Assembly: GCA_018828145.1 (NCBI GenBank)
Contig: JAHJWO010000013.1
Coordinates: forward strand, 1 to 64,000
Length of the DNA stretch: 64,000 bases
From: Alphaproteobacteria bacterium
GTDB taxonomy: Bacteria; Pseudomonadota; Alphaproteobacteria; Rhizobiales; Devosiaceae
Direction: 5' to 3'
Positions 19,671-27,348 of this stretch are shown here, one piece after another. Each line of letters begins with the position of its first letter. Within the stretch, counting starts at the first letter, position 1. The position numbers and the translations under genes are program-made. Below the pieces are notes generated by a model. That model was not told the origin of the DNA, did not search any database, and saw only the letters and a program-made list of their open reading frames with translations.

Positions 19671-20609
19671 TCAGTTGCGCGGCAGCGACGGGTCGCCGCC
19701 CGCGTAGAGTGAGTTGTGATCGACATAGTCGCCGCCCCGGCAGGTCTTGAGATAGTCGAGCGCGCGGACCTGGCCGGTCATTTCGAGATCGCCGCGATAG
19801 ACCGGGTCGTGCCAGCCTTCGATGTCGATGGAGCCGCTGTAGCCGGCCAGCCGGAGCTCGGAAATCACATCGGTCCAGTTGCTGTCGCCGAAGCCGGGCG
19901 TGCGCATCCAGACGAAGGGCTCGCGGCCGAAAATGCCGTGTTCCTTGATGACTTCCCAGCGGATGGTCGCGTCCTTGCCATGCACGTGGAAGAATTTGTG
20001 CGCCCATTTGCGGATCTGCGGCAGCGGATCAATCAGGTAGACGAGCTGGTGGCAGGGTTCCCATTCAAGGCCAATATTGTCCTGCGGCGTCTCGTTGAAC
20101 ATCAGCTCCCAGGCGTCGGGATTGTGGGCGATGTTCCAGTCGCCGGTCTGCCAGTTGCCATCCATGGCGCAGTTTTCAAAGGCGATGCGGACGCCCTTGT
20201 CGGCAGCGCGCTTGGCGAGGTCAGTCCAGACCTGCTTGTAGCGGGGCAGGCTGTCGGTCAGCGGCTTGTTGCGGACACGGCCGGTAAAGCCCGCGACGCA
20301 GGTCGCGCCGAAATGGTGCGCATTGTCGATGCAGTCCTTCCAGCCCTGCAGGGTCTGGCGGTCCATCTCCTGGTCTTCCAGCGGATTGCCGAACATGCCG
20401 ATGGTCGAGATGGTGATGTCGCGATCGCCGATAGCGTCGAGGCTGCGCTTGCCCAGTTCGGCCAGATCCTGCCCGTTGGTGGTCTGCCAGAAGAAGGGCT
20501 CGAAACTCTCGAAGCCCAGATCGGCGATGGCGGCGATATTCTCGGCGGCCTGGCCGGCGGTGGCCTGGATCATGGTGCCGATACGGATGGATTTGGCGGG
20601 GTTGCTCAC
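19671..20609 (-). CDS. Sugar phosphate isomerase/epimerase (TIM barrel)
   Basis: From a GTG at 20609 with AGGA upstream the protein has 312 residues of the AP-endonuclease-2/xylose-isomerase-like fold. Metal-ligand style residues occur at strand ends: GVRIAFENCAMDGNW (E), NIGLEWEPCHQ (E/H), KFFHVHGKDATI (H, H) and GSIDIEGWHDP (E). Such enzymes isomerise or epimerise free or oxidised sugars. It lies 10 bases after the Gfo/Idh gene, so the two probably act in sequence on an imported sugar. Substrate unknown. Confidence 0.85.
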   Translation of the reverse strand: MSNPAKSIRIGTMIQATAGQAAENIAAIADLGFESFEPFFWQTTNGQDLAELGKRSLDAIGDRDITISTIGMFGNPLEDQEMDRQTLQGWKDCIDNAHHFGATCVAGFTGRVRNKPLTDSLPRYKQVWTDLAKRAADKGVRIAFENCAMDGNWQTGDWNIAHNPDAWELMFNETPQDNIGLEWEPCHQLVYLIDPLPQIRKWAHKFFHVHGKDATIRWEVIKEHGIFGREPFVWMRTPGFGDSNWTDVISELRLAGYSGSIDIEGWHDPVYRGDLEMTGQVRALDYLKTCRGGDYVDHNSLYAGGDPSLPRN

Positions 20610-20619
20610 GGGCAAATTC

Positions 20620-21654
20620 CTAGACTGCAATGAGGACGCGCTGGCGGGTCCGGGCGCTTTCGATCGCCGCGAACACCATGGCAAGGCTCTTGATATTGTC
20701 GTTGCTGGCCGTCTCGGGCGAACGGCCCTCCTCGATGGCGTCGAGGAATTCGGCGATGACGCTGGCATGACCATGGGTCTGGTCGATATCGGCAGGGGCC
20801 GGGACCTCGATGGCCTGCAGGTCCCGGAAGAAGCCCGTATCGCCGACCACAGTGCGGGCCTCGAAAGCGTCTTCGCCATCCCAGGTCAGCGTGCCTTTGG
20901 TGCCGATGATGCGCCAGGCGCTTTCCCAGCTGGTATTGGCGCCTTCGGCACACCAGGAGCCGCGATAGTTGAAGACGATACCGTCGTCGAACTCGAAGAT
21001 GGCATTGGCGGCGGCGCCATGCGCGTACCATGAGCCGCGCGGATTGGTTTCGAGGCAATAGACTGCCCGGGGCGCCACACCGGCCATGAAGCGCGCCGCG
21101 TCGAGCGTATGGATGGCCATATCAAGCAGCAGCACGTGTTCCATCTCATCGCGGAAGCCGCCGAAATGGGCGCCGATGAAGAAGTCGCAATGCAGGGCCG
21201 TGATCTCGCCCAGCGCGCCGCTCTCGATCAGCCGACGGATGCGGCGAATTCCGGAAATGAAGCGCCGATTCTGCACCACGGCATGGACGCGTCCGGCGGC
21301 CTTGGCCTGGGCGATCAGGGCCTGCCCGGCCGCAAGGGTGGCGGCCATCGGCTTTTCGCTCAGCACATGGCAACCGTGCCGCAAGCCGGTCGTGACCACG
21401 TCCTCGCGGGCTGACGGAACGACAACGTCAAACAGCAAGTCGGGCCTGGTGGTGGCCAGCACAGCATCGAGGTCCGTACCGATAGCGATCTCGCTTAGCC
21501 CGAATTCGGCGGCGCGCGCCTGGGCTGTCGGCAGGTGGAGATCCACCAGCCCGACAATGTCGATGCGGCCCTTGAGCAATGGATGTTCGGCAATCGCCGA
21601 CAACCAGCCCTTGGACATGCTTCCGCAACCCGCGAGTACGGCCCTGAATGGCAA
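20620..21654 (-). CDS. Gfo/Idh/MocA-family oxidoreductase
   Basis: The 344-residue NAD(P)-dependent sugar or polyol dehydrogenase has an N-terminal Rossmann fold (RAVLAGCGSMSKGWL), the EKP motif in VLSEKPMAATL, and the catalytic helix LLLDMAIHTLDAARFM with its histidine. It is first in an operon with the isomerase and importer genes. Two LacI operators precede it, so induction by the imported sugar is expected. Confidence 0.9.
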   Translation of the reverse strand: MPFRAVLAGCGSMSKGWLSAIAEHPLLKGRIDIVGLVDLHLPTAQARAAEFGLSEIAIGTDLDAVLATTRPDLLFDVVVPSAREDVVTTGLRHGCHVLSEKPMAATLAAGQALIAQAKAAGRVHAVVQNRRFISGIRRIRRLIESGALGEITALHCDFFIGAHFGGFRDEMEHVLLLDMAIHTLDAARFMAGVAPRAVYCLETNPRGSWYAHGAAANAIFEFDDGIVFNYRGSWCAEGANTSWESAWRIIGTKGTLTWDGEDAFEARTVVGDTGFFRDLQAIEVPAPADIDQTHGHASVIAEFLDAIEEGRSPETASNDNIKSLAMVFAAIESARTRQRVLIAV

Positions 21655-21719
21655 AACGAATACCTCCCTGAGCAGGGCGCGGCGGCTTCATCTTTCGTGA
21701 GACCTGTCTGCGCTTGCTC

Positions 21720-21733
21720 CGTAAACGTTTACG
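21720..21733. promoter_or_regulatory. LacI operator, perfect palindrome
   Basis: CGTAAACGTTTACG, a classical LacI/CcpA-like symmetric site, between the Gfo/Idh operon and the divergent LacI gene. A second site follows 51 bases later. Confidence 0.7.
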
Positions 21734-21770
21734 AAATTAGGTGCGGAAACGGGGTGGAGTCAATAGTCTC

Positions 21771-21784
21771 CGTAAACGTTTCTG
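21771..21784. promoter_or_regulatory. LacI operator, second copy
   Basis: CGTAAACGTTTCTG. The first 11 bases repeat the upstream palindrome. The 51-base spacing (about five helical turns) would place both sites on the same DNA face, allowing loop formation. Confidence 0.6.
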
Positions 21785-21899
21785 GAAGCGGCTATTGCTT
21801 GTGGACAAGTCCGCTTGCAATGGCGGCGATCGGAGTCCATTGAATGAGCAAGAACTGGCCCCAAGGGGGTGTCGCGAAGGGTGGCGGAATGTCGGTATC

Positions 21900-22937
21900 A
21901 TGAAGGGCATTCGGCGCCTTGCCCAAGAGCTCGAGATCTCGATCGGCACCGTGTCCCGCGCGCTTAACGGCAAGCCCGACGTCAACGAGCAGACCCGCCA
22001 GCGGGTGCTGGAAGCGGCCGCGGCGATGGGCTATGTGCCCAACCAGGCTGGCCGCGCCCTGCGCAAGGGATCGACCGGCGTCGTCGGCTTCATGATGCAG
22101 TCGGGCTCGCAGATCACCGGGCAGGGCGACGTGTTCTTCATGAGCGTGTTCGATGGCGTGCAGATGGTGTGCGCCCGCCATCAGCTCGATCTGGTGGTGC
22201 TGCTCTGCTCGTCAGAGGAAGATCCGGACGCCTATCTGCAGCGTGTCGTGGCGCGCGGCTTTGCCGATGCGCTGATCATTTCGGCCACCAAGCGGCATGA
22301 TCACCGCATCGAGTTTCTCGCCAGGCGGAAAATCCCTTTCATCGCGCTGGGGCGGAGCCTGACCGATGTCGGCCATCCCTGGCTGGACCTCGATTTCGAG
22401 GGCATGGCGCAAACGGGTGTCGATCGGCTGGTGGCGCGGGGGCATAGCCGAATCGGGGTATTCGCGCCGAACGACGACACCAATCTTGGCTATGTCTTCA
22501 TCGACAGCTATCGCGATGCTCTGCACCGGCATGGCATCGCCTTCGACCCGGACCTGATCTTCCGCACCTATCCCAATGATCGCGGTGGGCACGAAATGGG
22601 CGAACGGATCGCTGCCATGCCTGCGGGGCGCCGGCCAACCGGCTTTATCCTGACCAATGAAATGCTGACCGTGGGGCTCTATCGCGGGCTCCACGATTGC
22701 GGCATCCGGCCGGGCGCCGATTTTGCAGTGATCGGCCGGCACAGCACCCATGCACAGTATCTCAACCCCAAGCTGACCTGTTTTTACCTGTCGCTACGCG
22801 ACCTTGGCATTCAGCTGGCGGAATCCCTGCTGGCCACCATGCCCGCCTATGCGGAGCAGTATCCGCTGGGCGTGGTGCGCAAGGTACTGCCGCTCGAGCT
22901 GATCGAGGGCGACAGCGACGGGCCAGCGCCACGCTAG
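21900..22937 (+). CDS. LacI-family regulator of the Gfo/Idh-transporter operon
   Basis: The 345-residue repressor has HTH GIRRLAQELEISIGTVSRAL at about 3-22, hinge YVPNQAGRALRKGS, and an effector domain (VVGFMMQSGSQITGQGDVFF). It is divergent from the operon at 21654, with two CGTAAACG-type operators in between. The frame is open upstream of the chosen ATG, but the HTH begins immediately after it. The effector is unknown. Confidence 0.88.
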   Translation: MKGIRRLAQELEISIGTVSRALNGKPDVNEQTRQRVLEAAAAMGYVPNQAGRALRKGSTGVVGFMMQSGSQITGQGDVFFMSVFDGVQMVCARHQLDLVVLLCSSEEDPDAYLQRVVARGFADALIISATKRHDHRIEFLARRKIPFIALGRSLTDVGHPWLDLDFEGMAQTGVDRLVARGHSRIGVFAPNDDTNLGYVFIDSYRDALHRHGIAFDPDLIFRTYPNDRGGHEMGERIAAMPAGRRPTGFILTNEMLTVGLYRGLHDCGIRPGADFAVIGRHSTHAQYLNPKLTCFYLSLRDLGIQLAESLLATMPAYAEQYPLGVVRKVLPLELIEGDSDGPAPR

Positions 22938-23134
22938 CGCCGTTGCGGGCAGGGACGTCCCGCGGTGTCCCGGCAATTCAATTCAACTGCAAGAGATAAT
23001 GTTGTCAGTGACAGCATGACCCGACAGCGATGGTGATCGTGGCAAGAATCCGTGGATAAACCGGCTGTTAAGGTAAACTGACCGATAATGCCCACCTGGA
23101 AACGGTGTCGTCCCCAAGGTGAGTTTCAGGTCTA

Positions 23135-23998
23135 ATGCGTCTTATTATCGGCATCGTTCTGGTCTTTCTCAGCGTCTTCGGCGGTTATGCGGCGATGGGG
23201 GGGCATCTCGAGGTGCTGTGGCAGCCCTTCGAGTTCGTCATCATTCTGGGCGCTGCCATCGGCGCCTATGTCATCGCCAATTCGGGCGCGGTGCTGAAGC
23301 AGACGATTGCCATGTTCGGCACGCTGTTCAAGGGATCGCGCTACAACAAGGCCGCCTATGTCGAGCTGCTGGGCATGCAGTTCAGCCTCTACAAGCTGGT
23401 GCAGTCCAAGGGCATCCTGGCGCTGGAGCAGCATATCGAAAACCCCAGCGAATCGACGCTGTTCGCGCGGTTCCCGACCTTTGCCAACAACCACCACGCG
23501 GTCGAATTCGTCTGCGACTACCTGCGCATGGTGACGCTGGGTTCCAACAACGTCCATGAAATGGAAGCGTTGATGGATGAGGAGCTGGAAACCCACCACC
23601 AGGAAAACGAACGCATTGTCAGCGCCATGCAGGCGCTGGCCGACGGCACGCCCGCGCTGGGCATCGTGGCCGCCGTGCTGGGCGTGATCAAGACCATGGG
23701 CGCGATCAGCGAGCCGCCCGAAGTGCTCGGCCACCTGATCGGTGGCGCATTGGTGGGTACGTTCTTCGGCGTGTTCGTGGCCTATGGCTTTTTCGGCCCC
23801 TTTGCGCAGTCGCTGCGCAGTACCTATGAGGCCGAGGCGAAGTATTTCCTGTCGCTCAAGGTGGGCCTGCTGGCCCATATTTCCGGCCAGGTGCCGGTGA
23901 TGGCGATCGAATTTGCCCGCAAGGCGCTGTTGTCGGAGGACCGCCCCAGCTTTGCCGAGATCGACGAGGCCACGGCAAACTTGCCGGCCGCGACGTAG
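23135..23998 (+). CDS. motA: Flagellar motor stator protein MotA
   Basis: The 287-residue protein has four membrane segments, a cytoplasmic loop with charged residues for rotor contact (MEALMDEELETHHQENERI near residues 142-160), and the conserved proline regions DGTPALGIVAAVLGVIKTMG and GVFVAYGFFGPFA. With MotB it forms the proton channel that drives the flagellum. motB follows 33 bases later. No other flagellar gene is in the window. Confidence 0.94.
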   Translation: MRLIIGIVLVFLSVFGGYAAMGGHLEVLWQPFEFVIILGAAIGAYVIANSGAVLKQTIAMFGTLFKGSRYNKAAYVELLGMQFSLYKLVQSKGILALEQHIENPSESTLFARFPTFANNHHAVEFVCDYLRMVTLGSNNVHEMEALMDEELETHHQENERIVSAMQALADGTPALGIVAAVLGVIKTMGAISEPPEVLGHLIGGALVGTFFGVFVAYGFFGPFAQSLRSTYEAEAKYFLSLKVGLLAHISGQVPVMAIEFARKALLSEDRPSFAEIDEATANLPAAT

Positions 23999-24031
23999 TT
24001 CGAGCCCGCTCTTAAGACCCAGGAAGCCAGA

Positions 24032-24955
24032 ATGGCGAACTACGACCAGCCGATCATCATCAAGAAGGTCAAGAAGAACAAGCATGCCCACCATGGTGGC
24101 GCCTGGAAGATCGCCTATGCCGACTTCGTGACCGCCATGATGGCCTTCTTCCTGCTGCTCTGGCTGATCAGCATGACGACGCCCGAGCAGAAGGAAGGCC
24201 TGGCCTCCTATTTCGCGCCGCCCAATATCGCGCCGACCACCAGTGGTTCGGGCGGGCTGATGGGAGGCACGGCGCTCGACAATTCGACCGACGCACTGAT
24301 GGCGGGCTCGTCGCCTGACGTGACGGTGGATGCCTCGGTGACGCCCAAGGGCAAGGAATTCGGCACCGTGGAGGGCGCGCTCAGCGGCCGGGACGAGAAG
24401 TCGGGCAGCGAGTTCGATGCCGCCAAGGCCTCGCAATATGACCTCAAGGCCACCGACGACCAGGGTTTCCACAGCGCCGCGGCCAGCATCCGCCAGGCAT
24501 GGCAGGCCATGCCGGACATCACCGAGATCGCCGATAACCTCTTGGTCGAGGAGACCAGCGAGGGCCTCAATATCCGTATCATCGACCAGGAAGGCCGGCC
24601 GATGTTCCCCGAGGGGTCCAAATACCCCAATGAGGTGACGCGGCAGGCCATCGCGGCGATCGCGCCCATCCTGCAGCGGCTGTCGAGCCCGGTGCGCATT
24701 GCCGGCCACACGGCGGCAGGCGGCGTTTATGCCAATCCGCGGTATGGCTCGTGGGAGCTGTCGGCTGACCGCGCCAATACGGTCCGGCAGATCCTGGGCG
24801 AGTTCGGCCTCAGTGATGACCGGGTCGACTCCGTGGTGGGGCGCTCGACCGTCCAGCCCTTCTTCCCCAACGACCCCTATATGGCTGCCAATGAGCGGAT
24901 CGAGATCACGCTGCTCTATGAGACCCCCCCGGTTCCGGCGGATCTCAAGCCCTAG
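24032..24955 (+). CDS. motB: Flagellar motor stator protein MotB
   Basis: The 307-residue protein has a basic cytoplasmic tail (IIIKKVKKNKHAHHGGAWK) and a single membrane helix with the proton-carrying D31 (AYADFVTAMMAFFLLLWLIS). A low-complexity linker (about 60-130) precedes a C-terminal OmpA-like peptidoglycan-binding domain (VRIAGHTAA, WELSADRANTVRQIL). The linker and plug region are typical of alphaproteobacterial MotB. An AGGA site precedes the ATG. Confidence 0.94.
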   Translation: MANYDQPIIIKKVKKNKHAHHGGAWKIAYADFVTAMMAFFLLLWLISMTTPEQKEGLASYFAPPNIAPTTSGSGGLMGGTALDNSTDALMAGSSPDVTVDASVTPKGKEFGTVEGALSGRDEKSGSEFDAAKASQYDLKATDDQGFHSAAASIRQAWQAMPDITEIADNLLVEETSEGLNIRIIDQEGRPMFPEGSKYPNEVTRQAIAAIAPILQRLSSPVRIAGHTAAGGVYANPRYGSWELSADRANTVRQILGEFGLSDDRVDSVVGRSTVQPFFPNDPYMAANERIEITLLYETPPVPADLKP

Positions 24956-24972
24956 CCAGGGCCTCGCGTCTC

Positions 24973-24995
24973 ACCTCTCCCGGCGCGGGAGAGGT
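24973..24995 (+). terminator. Hairpin after motB
   Basis: Perfect 9-bp stem ACCTCTCCC / GGGAGAGGT with a 5-base loop followed by two T. It probably ends the motAB transcript. The stem resembles the arms of the palindromic repeats found elsewhere in the window, so it may be a remnant of one. Confidence 0.5.
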
Positions 24996-25084
24996 TTGCT
25001 GTGGCCAAGCTGCTCGATGCATCTGGTATGGCAGGCGATGGCGGTGCATGGTCGGCAGCGAAAAATGCTGTCCGGAGTGTTGCC

Positions 25085-26053
25085 GTGCCCTTTCCCGATC
25101 TCATCCAGCCCGAACTCGGTGCCTATCAAAGCGCGGTAAAGACGCCCGAGGATTTCGCGGCGTTCTGGGAGGCGAGCCTTGCCGAGGCGAGATCGGTGGG
25201 CGGGGCCGTCAGCATCGTGCCGGCCGAGACGACGCTGCGGGCCGTCGAGGCCTTCGACGTGACATTTCCCGGCTTTGGCGGGCATCCGATCAAGGGCTGG
25301 TTGGTCCTGCCGGTACATCGGAGCGGGCGGCTGCCGCTGGTGGTGCAGTATCTCGGCTATGGCGGGGGGCGCGGGTTCCCGCATGAGCAGCTGCACTGGG
25401 CGGCCTCGGGCTATGCCTATTTTCGCATGGATACGCGCGGGCAGGGCAGCGGCTGGGCCATGGGCGCGACAGCAGACCCGGTGGGGACGACGCCGTCCAT
25501 ACCCGGCGTGATGACCAAGGGCGTGCTGGACAAGAATGACTACTACTACCGGCGGCTGTTCATCGATGCGGTGCGGGCCGTGGATATGCTGGTGGCGCAG
25601 GATTTCGTGGATGCGGAGAGGATCGCGGTCTGCGGCGGCAGCCAGGGCGGCGGCATTGCGCTGGCGGTGGCGGGCATCGACCCGCGCATCAAGGCAGTGA
25701 TGACCGACGTGCCCTTTCTCTGCGACTATCCGCGTGCCGTGCAGAAGGCCAGCCGCGACCCCTATCTCGAGATCGTGCGCTTCCTGGCGCAGCACCGGGA
25801 CAAGAAGGCCATGGTCTTCGATACGCTGAACTATTTCGACGGCGTCAATTTCGCGCGGCAGGCGCGGGCATCGGCCCTGTTCTCGGTCGCGGTGATGGAC
25901 GAGACCTGCCCGCCATCCACCGTCTATGGCGCGTTCAACGCCTATGCGGGCGGCGACAAGACCATGGTTGAATACGAGTTCAACAACCACGAGGGCGGCG
26001 GGGCCTTCCAGGACCGCGCGCAGATGCAATGGCTGGCCGAACGCTTCTGGTAA
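25085..26053 (+). CDS. CE7 acetyl xylan esterase / cephalosporin-C deacetylase family
   Basis: From a GTG with GGAG 9 bases upstream the enzyme has 322 residues, the usual CE7 length. Alpha/beta-hydrolase features: nucleophile serine in AVCGGSQGGGIAL, catalytic Asp in SVAVMDETCPPST, and His in NNHEGGG. It lacks a signal peptide and would remove acetyl groups from imported oligosaccharides in the cytoplasm. It precedes the LacI gene and glycan locus that follow, so it is probably part of that system. Confidence 0.88.
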   Translation: MPFPDLIQPELGAYQSAVKTPEDFAAFWEASLAEARSVGGAVSIVPAETTLRAVEAFDVTFPGFGGHPIKGWLVLPVHRSGRLPLVVQYLGYGGGRGFPHEQLHWAASGYAYFRMDTRGQGSGWAMGATADPVGTTPSIPGVMTKGVLDKNDYYYRRLFIDAVRAVDMLVAQDFVDAERIAVCGGSQGGGIALAVAGIDPRIKAVMTDVPFLCDYPRAVQKASRDPYLEIVRFLAQHRDKKAMVFDTLNYFDGVNFARQARASALFSVAVMDETCPPSTVYGAFNAYAGGDKTMVEYEFNNHEGGGAFQDRAQMQWLAERFW

Positions 26054-26090
26054 GGGGATAAGGCGCCTGACCCCTTGCTTTGCTCAAAAA

Positions 26091-26105
26091 ACGCAAATAT
26101 TGCGT
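26091..26105. promoter_or_regulatory. Putative LacI operator before regulator gene
   Basis: Inverted repeat ACGCAA-ATA-TTGCGT, 21 bases before the GTG of the LacI gene. Its half-site TTGCG recurs in the cluster at 27204-27265. Confidence 0.55.
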
Positions 26106-26126
26106 AGATAGCAAAGCGAGGATTTC

Positions 26127-27146
26127 GTGGCCATCCAGAGACGTGCAAACCAGTCCGACATTGCGGAGCGCCTCGGCGTTTCCGTGAGTACGGTGTCGCG
26201 CGCGCTGGCCAATGAAATCGGTATCAGCGATGCGGTGCGGCGCGATGTGCAACGCATGGCACGAACGCTGGGCTATAAATCCAAGCATAACACCGCAGCG
26301 GTGAGTGGGGATAAAAGGGCGGTGGCGCTGGTGCCGCTGGGGAGCGCCACGAGCGGGTTGTCGGGCTTCTATTTCGGTATTCTCGAGGGCATCAAGGCGC
26401 AGGCGGCCGAGGCGGGGATGGTGCTCGATGTGCGCCTCGTCAACGAGGCCGTGGTGACGCTGGACATGATCCGCAAGCAGATCGCCCAGGCCGATGCCGG
26501 CGGGGTGCTGCTGGCGGGAATCGATGCCTGGGACGAGCTGGCGCAGTGGTGTGCGGCAGAGGAAATCCCGGCCGTGCTGGTCAATGGCAGCGACCCCAGG
26601 ATGCGGATCAGCTCGGTATCGCCGGCCAATTTCTATGGCGCCTACCAGGCGACGCAGCGGCTGCTGGATGCCGGGCATCGCCGTATCCTGCACTATACGC
26701 ACCGCTACCGGCCGACAATTTTGCAACGGCAGCGGGGGTTTGAGGCGGCCATTGCCGCGACACCCGGCGCGACGGGCGTCATCGTCAACACGGCGGAGCG
26801 GGCGACCGGGGAATTGCTGGCCGACCTGCTGGCCGGCAAGCATGACGTGACGGCCATGTTCAGCTGGAACGACATTGCGGCGGTGGAGATGCTGGAAGGG
26901 CTCTATGGCCCGGAAAGCCCGCTGCCGCCTAGCTTTTCGATGATCGGCTTTGACGATCTGCCGATCGCCGGCATGGCGACGCCGCGGCTCAGCACAATCC
27001 GGGTGGATCGCGAGGCGATCGGGCGCGGGGCGGTGCGGCTGCTGGCCCAGCACATGGATGGCGAGATGGCGGTGCAGCAGCTGGAAATCGGCGTGGCCAT
27101 GGTCGAGGGCGAGACCATATTTGCCGCGAAATCGTCACAAGCCTGA
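26127..27146 (+). CDS. LacI-family regulator of the glycan-use locus
   Basis: The 339-residue protein starts at GTG. HTH NQSDIAERLGVSVSTVSRAL at about 8-27, then an effector domain (VALVPLGSATSGLSGFYFGI; SMIGFDDLPIAGMATPRLST at the end). TTGCG-based palindromes occur both before this gene and before the lyase gene at 27349. It is therefore the likely local repressor for the importer and hydrolase genes. The effector is inferred to be an unsaturated or uronate-containing oligosaccharide. Confidence 0.88.
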   Translation: MAIQRRANQSDIAERLGVSVSTVSRALANEIGISDAVRRDVQRMARTLGYKSKHNTAAVSGDKRAVALVPLGSATSGLSGFYFGILEGIKAQAAEAGMVLDVRLVNEAVVTLDMIRKQIAQADAGGVLLAGIDAWDELAQWCAAEEIPAVLVNGSDPRMRISSVSPANFYGAYQATQRLLDAGHRRILHYTHRYRPTILQRQRGFEAAIAATPGATGVIVNTAERATGELLADLLAGKHDVTAMFSWNDIAAVEMLEGLYGPESPLPPSFSMIGFDDLPIAGMATPRLSTIRVDREAIGRGAVRLLAQHMDGEMAVQQLEIGVAMVEGETIFAAKSSQA

Positions 27147-27203
27147 ACGGTCAATGAACGGGGCCTGCCGCCTGTTTCCCCGGCCTAGTTCATTGTTCTC
27201 ACG

Positions 27204-27265
27204 ACGCAATATGAACAAATTTGCGTAATTTGCGTAACTTGCGCAAAATACTTGCGATTGCGCAA
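27204..27265. promoter_or_regulatory. Operator cluster upstream of lyase operon
   Basis: Two TTGCGCAA palindromes (27239-27246 and 27258-27265, 19 bases apart), plus an ACGCAAT / ATTTGCGT inverted pair at 27204-27226. The region is AT-rich compared with its surroundings and should contain the promoter of the following operon. Confidence 0.55.
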
Positions 27266-27348
27266 AATGTGAACTAGCTTTCCTTCCACTGGCGAAGATC
27301 AAGAGACTGTCCCTGAGACAGCATGATCGACTGGCCCGGGAGGAACAT

